A stretch of DNA of 64,000 nt from Sepiola atlantica (Eukaryota > Mollusca > Cephalopoda > Sepiida > Sepiolidae): the NCBI GenBank assembly GCA_963556195.1, contig OY744517.1:83310214-83374213 (forward strand), given 5' to 3'. Of this stretch, positions 11,475-23,306 are shown in pieces. The position numbers were made by a program, and so were the translations under genes. Under the pieces are notes generated by a model. It saw only the letters and a list, made by a program, of their open reading frames with translations, was not told the origin of the DNA and searched no databases. Within the stretch, counting starts at the first letter, position 1. The number at the start of each line of letters is the position of its first letter.

Positions 11475-14055
11475 ACTGCCTTTTTGTGGCACATCAATCA
11501 AATATCAAGAAAAGCAAAGAGGTCAGGGTTATCATCTTGTAAAACATTAACATTTGATTACACTATAGACAAAATATGTAAATCTCGGAATGATGAGTGG
11601 AGTGATAGTGTTATAAAAATTATCCTCTGCAAATTATTTACATGCCAAGGATGCAGTCTATTGTTAATGGTGCAGTACCAACTGTAGGATAGGCAAACAA
11701 TGAAATAAAAGATATGACTCCAAACTCAAATTACCCATCCACATATGAACTTAGTTTAGAGAAAACCTTGTCATTTCTCCCTGATTGTAGTGTTTACCTT
11801 ATGCAGATTATTGCAACAGGAAAAATACAGAGAAGAAACAGGCATCCCTGGAACATGTTATAATTAAGCTATTCGACCAAGTATGGTGATTGCTCTTTTA
11901 CAATTATGGTTAGCCATAAAATGCACCACCATTTTGGTTCCAGGTTTTTGTTAGATTAATTACAGCAACATTGTTTTTTTTAGCTCATATGACGAAGTCC
12001 AAACATTTTAACAAAATGCTTCTGTAACTGTTATGCCACTGTTACAGAAGGTCAAGTTATGCTATATGCAGAAGACAACATTGGCCACAATATACAAACC
12101 CTTGATGGATATAGCACTTTTAATGGGATCAGTATTGTTGTCATATTAACACCAGGTTAATTTGTCACACATGTGATTTCCAAGCATAAAGTAACGACTA
12201 ATGAGATCCTTAGGTCTGAACAAGTAACAATTCATTATTACCATTATCACAAAGATGATCTTTATCATTTTGGTGAACTCACCCTTGTGATAATTTTCCT
12301 AAATCCTCATATTTACGTTATATCATGTGAACAGTTTCCCCGTTTCTGCAATGGCTATGCCCAGGGTTGTCAGAATTCATGCAAATGATATACAAAGGAA
12401 ATCATCCGGGAATGGCAACTGTTGTGATTTTGCTTTTCATTGACTTAGATCCATCAAATATGTCATATATCTATTCTACATTGATATTTCTGGTTTAAAA
12501 ATAACATTATAATAACACAACTCCTGTTACAGTATTTGACCATCTACTGTATTGGAAGGCTCAATCTATTATAGTTAATGAGCCATCTAGTAGCCGTCTG
12601 AAATCTATAGTGCTGAGAATTGGAGGATTACACATTGAGATGAGTTTTCTTTGGGTGTATAGGCAATCTAATGGAAAAAATCAGGATTATCAGAAGTTCT
12701 GGAGAAGATATATAACCACAACTCAGTATCAAATATGCTTAGTGGAAATGTCCTTGCTAGAGTATGAAGAGGCCATTTCTTAATAGATGGTGCACTTAAT
12801 ATATTACTTCTTGCAGACATATTGGAACTCACTGTGTTACATACTTCTGTACCAGACAATGAAACTCAAAGTGATGAAGAAGACCCACGCGTTAACAGAG
12901 ACATCTAATATAATTCAAGTGAGAGGTACTAATTAAACAGAAAATTGGATAATGTCAGCTAAAAAATATTTGCAAAACTCATTGCTAATCCAGATACGAT
13001 GGTAGATGAAGAATCTATGATAGCAGCTATGGCTATCCATGAAGAGTTGGAACATGAGAAAAAGGAACATTTGACTAACCATACTTGCTGCTTGTCGTTG
13101 CAATATATGAAAATTCTAGACATTTTGAAACGTTTTCTTTGGGCTGAAAGAACAGGCAATTTGAGTCTCCATCTTGCTTCATTGTATAACATGCTACCAT
13201 TCTTTGTTGCTGCAGGTCACAATTTGTACACAGAGACAATATTTTTATATCTTCAACAAATGGCTACCTTATCAAGAGACCATCCTGATTTGTATTCTGT
13301 TTTTTTTTTTTAAATAGGTTACATGTTGTTTGCCATAGTTATACTGGGCAGGACTTTCAACTGATCTTATTGTTCATGCTAAGTATCAAATCCACTGGCA
13401 GACTCACAAGGGATAGAAAAGCAACGAGTCATGTGGATTAAATCTTTACTGGTTTGATCTGAACTAAATCAAGTTATGCAGCAGTTTACTGGTGTCAATT
13501 ATAAAATTATTGAACAGCACAAAGAAGTAACAGACACACAACAAAAGCTTCTTGAAAGCCAGAAATTCCTTCAGTAAATCTGACAAGTCACTGCACAGCA
13601 TTATCTCAGGTATTGTTGTATAGGATTCAGTAAATGCAGATCAAACAGAAAATGTTGGTTATGAGATTTTTTAAATCCATAAACGGGTATTTAACAATTC
13701 ATTCAAGTGAAAATAAAACAGACAATTACTCTTGAATCAAAAACAGATATGATTATAGACAAAAAAGTAGTGCATATTAATCTACAAGCACTGTTTCAAT
13801 GCCTAACATTAGTTGCAACAAAAGAAAACTTTAATATACAGGACCTCTTTAAATATGAATTGTATAGCTATATAACATCCATGCTGGATTCCATTGGTTC
13901 TCCAATATCTGCAATCAAAGCAATTCTAGGAAGGGCCCTATGGAACCAGCTCCGATACTAAGAATGCAAACTTCCCACTGGTAGACACTTTGTTTTGGAT
14001 GGAGGAGCATTACTACATCGGATCATTTTACATCATAGTCTTAAATTTAAATAAA
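11475..14055 (+). pseudogene. Decayed copy of a multi-copy metazoan protein of unknown function
   Basis: Collinear fragments in shifting + frames resemble a protein I have seen in many copies in invertebrate genomes, usually unnamed. In order they are: TFDYTIDKICKSRNDEWSD (about 11550), DNIGHNIQTLDGYSTFNG (about 12075), LKSIVLRIGGLHIEMSFL (about 12600), then QYMKILDILKRFLWAERTG and FFVAAGHNLYT in the 12999-13313 frame. Further on are IEQHKEVTDTQQKLLESQKF (about 13510) and FVLDGGALLHRI (about 13990). Stops and frameshifts separate nearly every block, so it cannot make a protein. The order and spacing suggest one copy about 2.6 kb long. A (TA)n tract follows at once. I infer that the family spreads with a transposon, but I see no termini. 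I do not know its biochemical function. Confidence 0.55.
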
Positions 14056-14057
14056 TA

Positions 14058-14060
14058 TGT

Positions 14061-14108
<48 letters not shown>
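14058..14108. repeat. (TA)n microsatellite
   Basis: TA run directly after the pseudogene's last recognisable block. Confidence 0.9.
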
Positions 14109-14110
<2 letters not shown>

Positions 14111-14264
14111 ACATTTAGTGAAAGACATAATTCCTTTGAGAAGAGTATTAAATACTGTATATGTCCACTGAATTAACTATGATTCCAGCAACGAAAAAGG
14201 ACATTTTTTGGTAAATAAATCTAATGAACATAGATTTATCTAGATGTTTATTGAATGTTTGGAA

Positions 14265-14400
14265 TAAGTGTATGGTATATACGTTCAGAGATAACCGTTA
14301 GGATATCTGCAGTAGATCGTGCTTGTCTGAATCCGTATTGATGATCAGAAAGAAGTTCAGCATTAACTAGATGCCTGTATATTAAACATCAGTAAAAGAC
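14265..14400 (-). pseudogene. LINE reverse transcriptase fragment
   Basis: On the minus strand it reads LVNAELLSDHQYGFRQARST followed by ADILTVISER, the conserved QYGFR..ST region upstream of the first RT catalytic aspartate in jockey/CR1-like LINEs. The same block occurs on the + strand at about 50740 (FSDQQYGF..STSDILTVISE). Only about 45 codons survive. Confidence 0.65.
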
Positions 14401-15179
14401 GGGGGGAGGGATATTTATTTTCACATATGACTGAGCACCATGCCACTGCTCAAAGATAATGCAGAACTTTTTGTATAAAAGCCAAGTGATAATATTCGAT
14501 TCACTTGGATCTTAATAGATTTCTTTATTTCCAAAGTTACATGAAAAGCTATTGGTACTGTTACTATAACTCATGTTCTTATTACTGTTAACGCCACTAG
14601 TATAATTATCTTTTTATCATGTCATGTTTTTCCGTGTTATCAATGCAACTATAATGTAATGTAATGTTTCTATTGATATTTGTTTTTGAAAAGTGTTTTT
14701 CTTTCACTTTAATGTTTTCCTAGCCTTGTATTCAAGTTCATTTTTTGTGTTCAGATGTTCGTTTTTATATTGCGATTTGTACACTTCAGTATATATTACT
14801 ACCAGTTTTATTATAAAACTATCACTTTGATATCAAACACTGATTACAAACCTAATTTTTGTATTGAGGATTTGCATAATGGGTTATTGCTAATAGCTCT
14901 AAAGGTTGATCACTTTTGGCATTTTTCTAGTTTTGTCCAAAGCATCTTAAATATAACTGAAAGAACTAAAATTTAATTCTGTGAAGAACACAAACGCATG
15001 TCGAACGCCATTGCTAGAAGGAGAAAAGCTTTCTATCTCTTTTCCTTAGAAAATTTCGTCGGTCTGCTCAGTATTTAGAAATACTGGAGATCAGTCTTCG
15101 GCATCTCACTACATACCGATCGGTCTCCTGTGCGTCATGAGTTAGTTGTTTGACTCTGTAATAAGTCAAGAAGTTGTCA
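14401..15179. other. Unassigned AT-rich stretch
   Basis: No gene or repeat was recognised. The part from about 15000 may be more of the LINE that becomes recognisable at 15180. Confidence 0.4.
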
Positions 15180-15793
15180 ATCAGCTCTGCAAAAGTAACT
15201 TACTTAGTGACAAGAATTATGGATTTCATCCTACAAGATTAACAGCGACGTGCTGACCGTAATAATGTATAGGATCAGTGAAATTATCGATGGGGATTCT
15301 GTTCTAGAGCAATAGGTCTTGCCATATCAAAGGACGTTGATGCGGTCTGGCATAAAGGCTTGCTGACTATAGAATATCTAGAAATGTTTTCTCAACCCTC
15401 AAATTTGTTCTCTCTAATCTTATATATAAAGTAGAAACGATTTTTCCCCTGTACCTTCTCGGAGAATAGGAAAATAACCACATGCATCACAGGCTACTAA
15501 ACTCACCATTATATTACACTTATTCACTTAAGCGTGTTTTAGTAAATTTGTTATTCTTTCTTCCCAGCTAACACTAAATATTACATTTGACCCGCCATCT
15601 ACGACTCTCCGAAAAACCAACTCCATATAGGTGGTAGCAAAAACTTTTCTCCCTAACAATTCTGTACTGTCACTCTACTCATCGACACCGGGAACTAATA
15701 AACACAGTTTAATTTTCACAAAACACCCGTTCTTATTTATTATTTGCCTGGTATTAATTTACTACATAATATAAAGCAATACGCAAATACTTA

Positions 15794-16105
15794 ATGACCG
15801 CTCCCGTTCACTCCAATGATTTTCCGCGAATATCAGATTACGTTATTTCTAATTCTACCTATGACTTCTATATTTATATACATTCCGAAATTAAGCGAAT
15901 GAAATTAACGAACACAGTTCCTGCAACATTTAATCATTCAATATGGCGGCTACAATTTCTTGATCAAATCGACTTCCTGTTTAATTCAATAAGCACCAAG
16001 ATACTGGTAGACCACGACACACTTACATTTTCAAAATCATACACCTTTAACACGCATATTATAGAAAACTTGCCAAAACCCATTTATTTCATCAACTACA
16101 AATGA
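15794..16105 (+). CDS. Open frame carried by the Helitron-like element (103 codons)
   Basis: The frame begins MTAPVHSNDFPRISDYV and contains FYIYIHSEIKRMKLTN and a FNSIS..ILVD segment. No domain was recognised. The related frame at 48092-48430 has the same start and length to about residue 93, then differs because this copy has a short extra segment before the end. Comparing the first 70 codons by eye, I count about seven amino-acid changes and three silent ones, which argues against selection on a protein. It may be a captured fragment or simply non-coding element sequence. Confidence 0.25.
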   Translation: MTAPVHSNDFPRISDYVISNSTYDFYIYIHSEIKRMKLTNTVPATFNHSIWRLQFLDQIDFLFNSISTKILVDHDTLTFSKSYTFNTHIIENLPKPIYFINYK

Positions 16106-16224
16106 CCTAAACCGTGTCATTGTTGAACTTTATATTTGTTCGGCAGAAGCTAAATCTTAACATAACACACATGCCAATAATCAAGCTTAAGTTAATTGGC
16201 CTATTTTCACATGTATTTTTAACC

Positions 16225-16300
16225 CAAAACCGTGGCACAGTCGGTAAGAAGGCAGGTTTCATGATCGCCAGTTTTAGCGTTTGATCCCATTCTACTTTAC
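16225..16300 (+). repeat. tRNA-like module inside the Helitron
   Basis: GTGGCACAGTCGGTAAGA resembles an A box, and GCGTTTGATCCC about 45 bp on resembles a B box. The matching part of the second Helitron copy (48484-48560) has GTGGCGCAGTCGCTAAGA and GCGTTCGATTCC, so the module was part of the mobilised unit. An embedded SINE is the simplest reading. A G run follows at about 16350. Confidence 0.55.
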
Positions 16301-17690
16301 CAGTTTTTTCCTTTTTTTAAAATTTAAAACATTCGCCAACATGGTAGACGGGGGGGGGGGGGGGGATAAAAACAATAGGCCGTTTCCTTTATTTATTCGA
16401 CGTCATGCAATAGGTAGTACTTTCTCCCGTGCAACGCCGGGCGACGGGTTCCGCTAGTAAGTCTATAAAAAGTAATTGTTGATGAGCAGAAGTCTGAAGC
16501 ACATAGGTTTCAGGATCGATTCTGGGCCCAACCCTCTTTCTGATCTCCATCAATGACCTTCCAAATAACATTTTGAGATCGTTTAACATCTATTCAGACT
16601 ACATAACTGTCTATGGCAGCACTTCAAAGAGCATTGGTGATGAAGAACTTGCAGATTCTCTTTCTTCTGATCTGGAGCATGTGGTGCAATGGGGGGGGGT
16701 AGTGACTTGCTACTTTTAACACCTAAAAACAAGCTTCTCTCTTTTCACGACCAACGCTCAAAATGAATGGCTATCTTCTTAAAGGAGTCCCTTGCTTTAA
16801 GCTGCTAAAGCTGATTTTAACTCAAGTGGTTTGCCATTTTTAACGCCTCCAAAACCAAGCTTCCCTCTTTTCACCACCAACATGCGAATCCTCATTTCTT
16901 CCCGGTTGAAATGAATTGCTCTCTCCTTAAGGAAGCTCTTTTCCTTGAAAAGCTCCTAGGACTGACTTTTACTTCAGACCTGAAATGAAAGACTTACATC
17001 AAATCTGTTGCTAAGTTTGCTGGGAAAATGGTCAGACCATTCTACCTGCCTCCTGATGTAATATTCTGTTTGTATGAGTCTAAGATTGACAGAAGGTGAA
17101 AGAAAAAAATAACGGATAAATGAAGACGCCGAAACCAGGAAAAACAAAGAAAGTAATTAGTTCCTGAAAAGACCTCCACCAAGCAAGGTGTAAAAATGAA
17201 GTACTGCTGCCACATCTGCGGAGGTGCCACTCAAAAGCACATTTTCTTGCCTTAACAAAGTACAAAATTGACTTTAGGATGATCTCTTCTCTTCCCTTTC
17301 TCTCACAGAAGAGACGTTGCTAGTCTTTCTCTACTCCATCGATATTTCCATGGTAGGTGTTCGACTGAACTCTAATCTCTAGTTCCACCTGTAAATCATT
17401 CACAGCGAGAACCTGTCTTCCTACTACCATTGCAAAGAACTTTTCTTTCTTTCTTTGTGCACTGAAAACCAAATGGAATTTCTATGAACAGGTTTCCTCT
17501 TAAGAACTTTCCATCTGTGAAAGACATTACCACGAGACTGCTTCCCTGCAGACTACAACACGTTCATCTTCAAGTTCAATGTCAACACATACTCGTCGAG
17601 CTCTTGAGTAATCAAATTTTGTCCATTCTGCCCATCGTTTTCAATCCTCTCATAATATTGTTTATCATCTAACTGACAATCACATTAAGA

Positions 17691-18721
17691 CTTATCCTCT
17701 AAGTGACTTTTGGACTTGGTATGTGGGGACTCATTAGTATAAAAAAGAGAGTAATCCTTTTGATAATACATATGCAAATTGTCCATCCTCCATTATATCC
17801 AATCAGTAGAGTCTGAGGCTCTATAATAGCTGCCATTTTAGGGAGTAGTTACAAAGATCCCCAACTTAAAATGAGCACTAGAATGTAGAATAGATGAAGG
17901 TATTAAGCCAGGATATAGTGGGGAAGTAACCATAGCCAAACTGGAAGGATCAAGCACTTGGAGTTAGAGTATACAGTTACAATGACTTTTGAGCCAACGA
18001 ATATGCAGTGGAAGGTCACAGTACATTTGATCAATACAACCCCAGTGTCACATTGCCACTGAATGGCTTGTGCCTACAAATGAAGGCATATTGAAAGCTT
18101 TTCGCTCTTTTTGCCAGGCAACTGAATCTGAGCGCCTATTTTGCTGACTTTTCTTGCCTTGAAACTGCTAAGTATGAGGAGAGCATAAAAGAGGCTCAAA
18201 TCTAGGATGTGTTGAAACAAGTTTACTTGAAAAAGTTCTCCCTAGAACTGATTTTTTTTTTAACATCTGGTTTAAGGTTGCGAATATTCCTCAGTATTTT
18301 ACTAAGGGCATGATCAAGTTACTAAGAAGAACCAAAATGGGATAAATAATTCCAAACTCTGTTGATCATAGAATTAAGTATTTGCAAACTGTCTTGCCTC
18401 ATTTGTTTGGCCATGAGAAAACTTGCACTGTGAAAGGTACACTCATTTGGGATGATCTTCATTTGGTATGCCTGATCATCGAAAAAGTCAATTTAGATCA
18501 GTCCAAAGTATTCGATGGGGTTCATCATTATGTTTAGGCCGTCTTGACTTCAAAACAAAATTTTGCTCCTGACCTATTGTACGTTAACACTGGTGGAATG
18601 AACAAAATAAGAATAGAATCATTTAAAATGTCCAGATCCCTACGTCAGCATTTTCTATTTTCGTTAATGCTTTTGTTCACATTTAGAACCTTTTTTCCAC
18701 AGGTTAGGGTTAAGTTAATGA
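17691..18721. other. Unassigned stretch
   Basis: No recognisable gene or repeat was seen, although scattered short frames occur. It may include the 3' end of the preceding LINE. Confidence 0.4.
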
Positions 18722-19228
18722 AATAAAGACAAAATCCCAAATCAGTCTATTTCTGCTAACTGTATCTCCCCCTCTCTACAGCTACGGGTTAAATAGTATT
18801 ACTATTTAAAAAAAATAAAATTACCTTTTGTTTATAATGGACTATTCCAATCGTTTTATTCTTTTCTATCTTTATTACTTTTGGCTGTTAATAAACAGTG
18901 ATGGCAGTGAGAGATACATTTGCATACAGTAAGAGAGGGTGAGAGTGATAGATAGAAGATTAGTAAGATGTGGGTCACTTGGTGAGTTAATTGCAAATTA
19001 CAGCTCCTAATCCTTTGCAGTATAAGATAGTAAGTAAATTCGTATGAATCAGAATGGTACAACTTTGTTGAGTGGTTTGATTCTGTTGTTGGCATTCTTG
19101 CAGGAGAGATCACATAATGGTTGCCAACGTCCATAGGTGAAAGTAGCATTATGCAATCGACTGGATTCGAACTTGGCACACCCAGGTCGTCAGTCTGTGT
19201 CGTTAACCACTTCACCATCGTCACCTCC
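18722..19228 (-). mobile_element. tRNA-headed SINE with a long 3' body
   Basis: On the minus strand the element starts AGGGAGGTGACGATGGTGAA (A-box region), with GACCTGGGTGTGCCAAG and the B box AAGTTCGAATCCAGTCG. The body then runs about 430 bp to a T/A-rich end near 18722. The outer 3' part (18722-19005) is repeated at 23026-23306 without the tRNA head, which fits a 5'-truncated second copy. The head matches the SINEs at 4455 and 21220. Confidence 0.65.
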
Positions 19229-20320
19229 CTGTATTAGATAGTGATAAGCCAAAATCAATTATGCAAAGTCTTTTGTGTTCCTGAACACTTTATCTAGACA
19301 GACAGTCTAGCAAGATATTCAGCATCTGATTTGGTCCTGATTTTCAGATTGATAAAAATTGGTAATAATGACAGCGACTGAAAGGGCAGTTATGTGGTTC
19401 CAAAGAAACTTTTCCTTAAAAAGGATGTGCAGAGATGTGTAATTCACACATTTACCTTCTCATCAGTTGTCGGTCAATACTGCCATTTCCGTGTGTCATT
19501 CTATAGTTTTACTAGAGTAAGCCTTGTTCAAGTTCTTGTGACTTAACGAGGCACTGTTTCTACCAAACCGCTGATAGTGGTCTGGGAATCTTGAACTGAG
19601 ATTTGTAAACACATGCTTCATTCACATTTACTTCCTGGATCGAATGTGTGCATGAAGTGAAAATAAATCGTAATTTCTAGAACGAAGATGCAAGGAAAGC
19701 CTTTTTAATTTTAAAAAGTGTTCACTTTGTACTAATTGATCGAAAATGAATGCCTTTATTATCACGAATGTCGACATGCCTTAAAGTTCTTATAGGTGAA
19801 CCATTACCTCCCTGACACCTAACAGTTGTCATGTATCGATTTTAATGAACGGGTGTGTTCGGGATTGAACATGTGAAAGGAATTTAGAAGCATTCAAAAC
19901 TATCGAAGAGAAAAAACTTTAAACTGGCATAAGGGTTTGTTAAGAATTTTGATTCTTGGCAAATCCACATGTAGTAAAAGACTGGAAGTTTTGTAGGCCG
20001 AAAAATATAGTGGCCATCTTTATAAACAATGGAAACAAAACTGAGGATACGCAACACGTAAATTTATAAAGGAAAGTAAAAAATCTTAAATCTCTTTTCA
20101 AATTACTTCAAATGCCAATACGTATTTAAAATATAAGTAAGCTTGTATATTAAATAAAATAAAGGAAAAAAATCGAATACATTTCGTCAAATTGAATGAA
20201 AGGAATATTTATTTTTTTAACGAAGAACCCTGTCTGACAAAGAGGAACTTTGCTTTTCTTTGGGAACCCAGGTTGAAATGTCTTTTTAATAAAATTATGA
20301 AATTATATTAAATTATGAAG
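19229..20320. other. Unassigned AT-rich stretch
   Basis: I see no gene or repeat with a recognisable structure. Confidence 0.45.
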
Positions 20321-20324
20321 AATC

Positions 20325-20999
20325 TGTAGCAGTTACTTCCTCCTTTCAAAACATAACTACACCGGTTGGCCGTTAGGTGTCGCTTTTTCACCGACAGGTG
20401 GCGCTGTAAAGCGACACTAGAGTTATCTGCCCTTCGGACTATAAAACCAGGTGCAAACGGAAATTCGCTCTCTTCTTCACCGACCAGCCTCGGCAGAACA
20501 ACGCTGGCACCAGCGCTCCGTTTCACTCGCTTTTTCCTACTCAATTGGCCTCGACAGAACGACGCTGACACTAGCGTTCCGTTTTACTCTTCTCTTCTGG
20601 TCAATTGGCCTCGGTAGAACGACGCTAATACACTAGCGTTTCGCATCACGCTTTTCTCTTGAACTGGTCTCGGCATAACAACTACCAACACACGTTTCTT
20701 CCGTCGGCACGTGGTCAAACAACGGTAAGAGTTCTCAACTCATTTTCTTTGTGTACGGCTTTCAAAGACTTTCCTCACGCCGGATTCATTTCTTCTTATA
20801 CCTTTTTCAAGAACTGTTTTTCCATCGACACACATGCATACATCACACACTTCATCATTCCACATACACACACGTTCAATAAACGTTATTTGAACTACTT
20901 CATTTTTGTTTATTAATTATTACTCTGTCTTTGCATGCAAAAATTGCTTGATTTACTGAACACGTTTATAATCGGGGGACACAACCCTCGATCCTAACA
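20325..20999 (+). mobile_element. Solo LTR
   Basis: A 675-bp unit begins TGTAGCAG and ends CCTAACA, flanked on both sides by AATC (20321-20324 and 21000-21003), a 4-bp target duplication. It has a TATA box (TATAAAA at 20440), four imperfect tandem units of about 60 bp just downstream (each with CTCGGCAGAAC- or CTCGACAGAAC-like starts) and an AATAAA at 20878. The order promoter, transcribed repeats, polyadenylation signal fits a complete LTR. No second LTR or internal region is in the window, so it was probably left by LTR-LTR recombination. Confidence 0.65.
20440..20446 (+). promoter_or_regulatory. TATA box of the solo LTR
   Basis: TATAAAA lies about 115 bp inside the LTR, before the 60-bp tandem units. 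Its role is inferred from position. Confidence 0.5.
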
Positions 21000-21087
21000 A
21001 ATCCATGAGCGATTGCTCTTTTACCACATTACCTCGAATGGAGTGTATTCTATGGCTGACTCTTCAAACTTAAGTATTTTTATTTTA

Positions 21088-21222
21088 CCTCCTCTCTAGG
21101 AGGCCAGACACAAGGTCAGGTGTGGGTTTTGATGAAAGTGTTTTTGTGGAACGAACTGGATTCGAACCCGACACACCCAGGTCCTCAGTCCGCGTCGTTA
21201 ACCACTCAGCCACCGTGGATAA
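21088..21222 (-). mobile_element. tRNA-derived SINE
   Basis: The minus strand reads CACGGTGGCTGAGTGGTTAA, a good A box, then GGACCTGGGTGTGTCGGG and TTCGAATCCAGTTCG, a good B box. It ends with ACACAAGGTC..CTCCTAGAGAGGAGG and an A-rich tail at 21088. The tail block GGAGG..CCTCC also appears in the U2-headed SINE at 24740, so two SINE types share a 3' end. It is not a tRNA gene: the acceptor ends do not pair. Confidence 0.75.
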
Positions 21223-22095
21223 GGATAAGGCATTCCTCATCTGCCCTATGTTTCAGAATGCCCTCGGTGTTGTCAAATTGCAAGTGCTGTGTTGATTGAG
21301 CACACCTTTCATTGCAGCATTGGCTAGATAGGATAGTCCGTTAAGTATGCGAACTATCGCGTAGAAGTAATCTGCGTATCAATTGTGCACCATTGTCGAA
21401 TGAGCAGAAATATGTGTTTGTGTGCTTATTCGGTAATACGAGTCATGATTCGAACAACACGTCAGAATGAATTTCGGAGGAATTAATATATTTGTTCCTT
21501 CCAGCTAATTTTGTTTTGCAGGCACTAGCTGAAAATCGGTATTAAGATGGAAAGAAAGAGAAGCTCTCACTGTTGCGAGGTAAGTGAATGGTTCGTGTAA
21601 ATGGTGCTAACTATGATTTGTATTTGGACGTGCACGAGGCAAGTTGATTTTTGCTCACTAAATTAAATGTGACATTCTTCAGTTCTGATTAGGTTAGTTC
21701 TATTCGAGCTAGAATGTGTATTTTACCATTTGTCCACTTTATTCTTTTTTTGCGCCCTCCACCCCACCCTATTTGATATCATTCTCGAACCGGTTATGTA
21801 ACACTAAGTTTTATTCGTCAGACATGTAAGTCTGCTTTATTTACTCGTTTCTTACTCTGTCTATCACTCTGTAGTTCGCTGTCTGTTATTCTTGTAGTTA
21901 TGCTGTCCAGTGAAAGACAAGGTTCGATTTGTGCTTAGATCCGTTTCCAATTCATATCCACTCAAAAATATCTCATTATCTATCTTACATAACTATAACA
22001 CGTATGAATGATATAGAAAATTGCTTTAGACACTTGAGGTAAAAAAAAGACAAAAACAACAACACTTTTTGCTTTAATAAAGAAAGTTTATACTA
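21223..22095. other. Unassigned stretch
   Basis: No gene was recognised. The few short frames have no motif. Confidence 0.45.
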
Positions 22096-22925
22096 ATTCC
22101 ATGAAAAATGCCAGTATACTGAAATCATATGCCCTTAATAGGGTTAAGATGAAAATTCATATACACTAAATGTACAAAAGCAAGGAAATTCCCAAATTTT
22201 TACACTTTTATTGTCATTAAGGGTATGACTACATATCAACCAAACCATTTCATTATCACATCACTACAGTATAAATCTCTATGCATGAGTGGATGAAGTG
22301 TGTGAGGTGCGCTGAAGAAAAATTCCTACCAGTAAAATACACAGCCCTGTTGTGCTCGCATACCCTTAATGACAATAAAAGTGTAAAAATTTGGGAATTT
22401 CCTTGCTTTTGTACATTTAGTGTATATGAATTTTCATCTTAACCCTATTAAGGGCATGTGATTTCAGTATACTAGCATTTTTCATGGAATGTCACTACTT
22501 TTGTAAAGGCTATGCCTCAATACAATGGTCATTTTTAAGGTTTTTTTGAATTTTCTGGAAAACTAAGATATATGGGAAACTGAAATTAAAATGCGATCAA
22601 CTAGACCCTAGAACCTCTATCTCTGCCAAAAATTAGCTTAATCCATCAAATAGTTGATGAGATACAGGGTGGCACATACGTACGTACGTACACACGGATA
22701 ACACAAAATCATGCCTGACCTTTCTGGATCTCTGGGTTGCCTTGACTAATGATGCTGAAATGTTATACACTTATAGAACCTATCAAATGAAAATTTTGTG
22801 CAAAGTTTTAACTAATTTGGTTTATTGGTTTTTGAGTTATGATTGATCAAAGAAATGAGATTTCTAGCATAGGCCGTTTTTTGAAGTCTATTAAGGGATA
22901 GGACGCTCCCGCGCCTCCCTTGATT
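22096..22925 (+). mobile_element. Foldback repeat element, copy 1
   Basis: Two 132-bp arms (22096-22227 and 22359-22490) are inverted copies, both containing TATACACTAAATGTACAAAA or its complement. They enclose a 131-bp loop. A tail of about 435 bp follows, with GATACAGGGTGGCAC, a TACG run and GGATCTCTGGGTTGCC. A second copy at 43741-44880 has the same left edge, arms and tail, and both end at CTCCCTTGATT. The loop of the second copy is reversed relative to this one. No transposase frame was seen. The class is unknown. Confidence 0.75.
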
Positions 22926-23025
22926 CTAGAAAAAAATCTGACCTGTTGGATCAACTATTGACCTCTAGTTAAATTATTTGAATAAAAAAATAAGTGAGTT
23001 CGCAAAGCCAGTTAAATATTTAAAA

Positions 23026-23306
23026 AAAATAAAGACAAAATCACAAATAAGTCTATTTCTGCTAACTGTATCCCCCCTCCCCCTCTCTACAGCTACGGGT
23101 ATTACTATTTTTCTTTTTATATTACCTTTTATTTATAATGGACTATTCCAATCATTTTATTCTTTCCTATCTTTATTACTTTTGGCTGTTAATAAACAGT
23201 GATGGAAGTGAGAGATACATTTGCATACAGTAAGAGAGGGTAAGAGTGATAGATATAAGATTAGTAAGATGTGGGTCACTTGGTGAGTCAATTGCAAATT
23301 ACAGCT
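23026..23306 (-). repeat. 5'-truncated copy of the SINE body at 18722-19005
   Basis: It shares AATAAACAGTGATGG, CATACAGTAAGAGAGGGT and GATGTGGGTCACTTGG with 18722-19005, in the same orientation and order, and lacks the tRNA head. Confidence 0.75.

Larger units (their letters stand above)
15418..16457 (+). mobile_element. Non-autonomous Helitron-like element, copy 1
   Basis: It starts TCTTATATATAAAG after an A and ends CCGCTAG before a T, giving the A|TC...CTAG|T signature of Helitrons, with no target duplication. A short GC-rich hairpin (CCCGT...ACGGG) lies about 10 bp before the CTAG end. A copy with the same ends is at 47724-48714. Inside are a 103-codon open frame and a tRNA-like module, both present in the second copy. 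There is no room for a Rep/helicase. It sits inside the LINE at 15180-17690. Confidence 0.75.
15180..17690 (+). pseudogene. Jockey/CR1-like LINE ORF2 remnant, split by a Helitron
   Basis: The left part reads LTVIMYRISE, then LAISKDVDAVWHKGLL, a decayed form of the DISKAFDKVWH catalytic block. The right part starts after the inserted element with VIVDEQKSEAHR, then GSILGPTLFLISINDLP and FNIYSDYITVYG, where IYSDY stands for the catalytic YADD. It continues with DLEHVVQWG, LLGLTFTSDLK, MKYCCHICGGA, SHRRDVASLSLL and a C-terminal FNVNTHTR-like end near 17590. Numerous stops and frameshifts show it is dead. Removing 15418-16457 makes the two halves continuous with the expected spacing. The same C-terminal block occurs at 47365 and 56735, so this LINE family has at least three copies here. 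Confidence 0.75.

Noticed and set aside
17042..17265. Two overlapping minus-strand frames
   Set aside because: They are antisense to the LINE ORF2 remnant.
20308..20916. Several 61-87-codon frames
   Set aside because: They lie in the solo LTR, and the reading frames follow its 60-bp tandem units.
21150..21222. Genuine tRNA gene on the minus strand
   Set aside because: A and B boxes are good, but the acceptor stem does not pair and a SINE body and tail follow.
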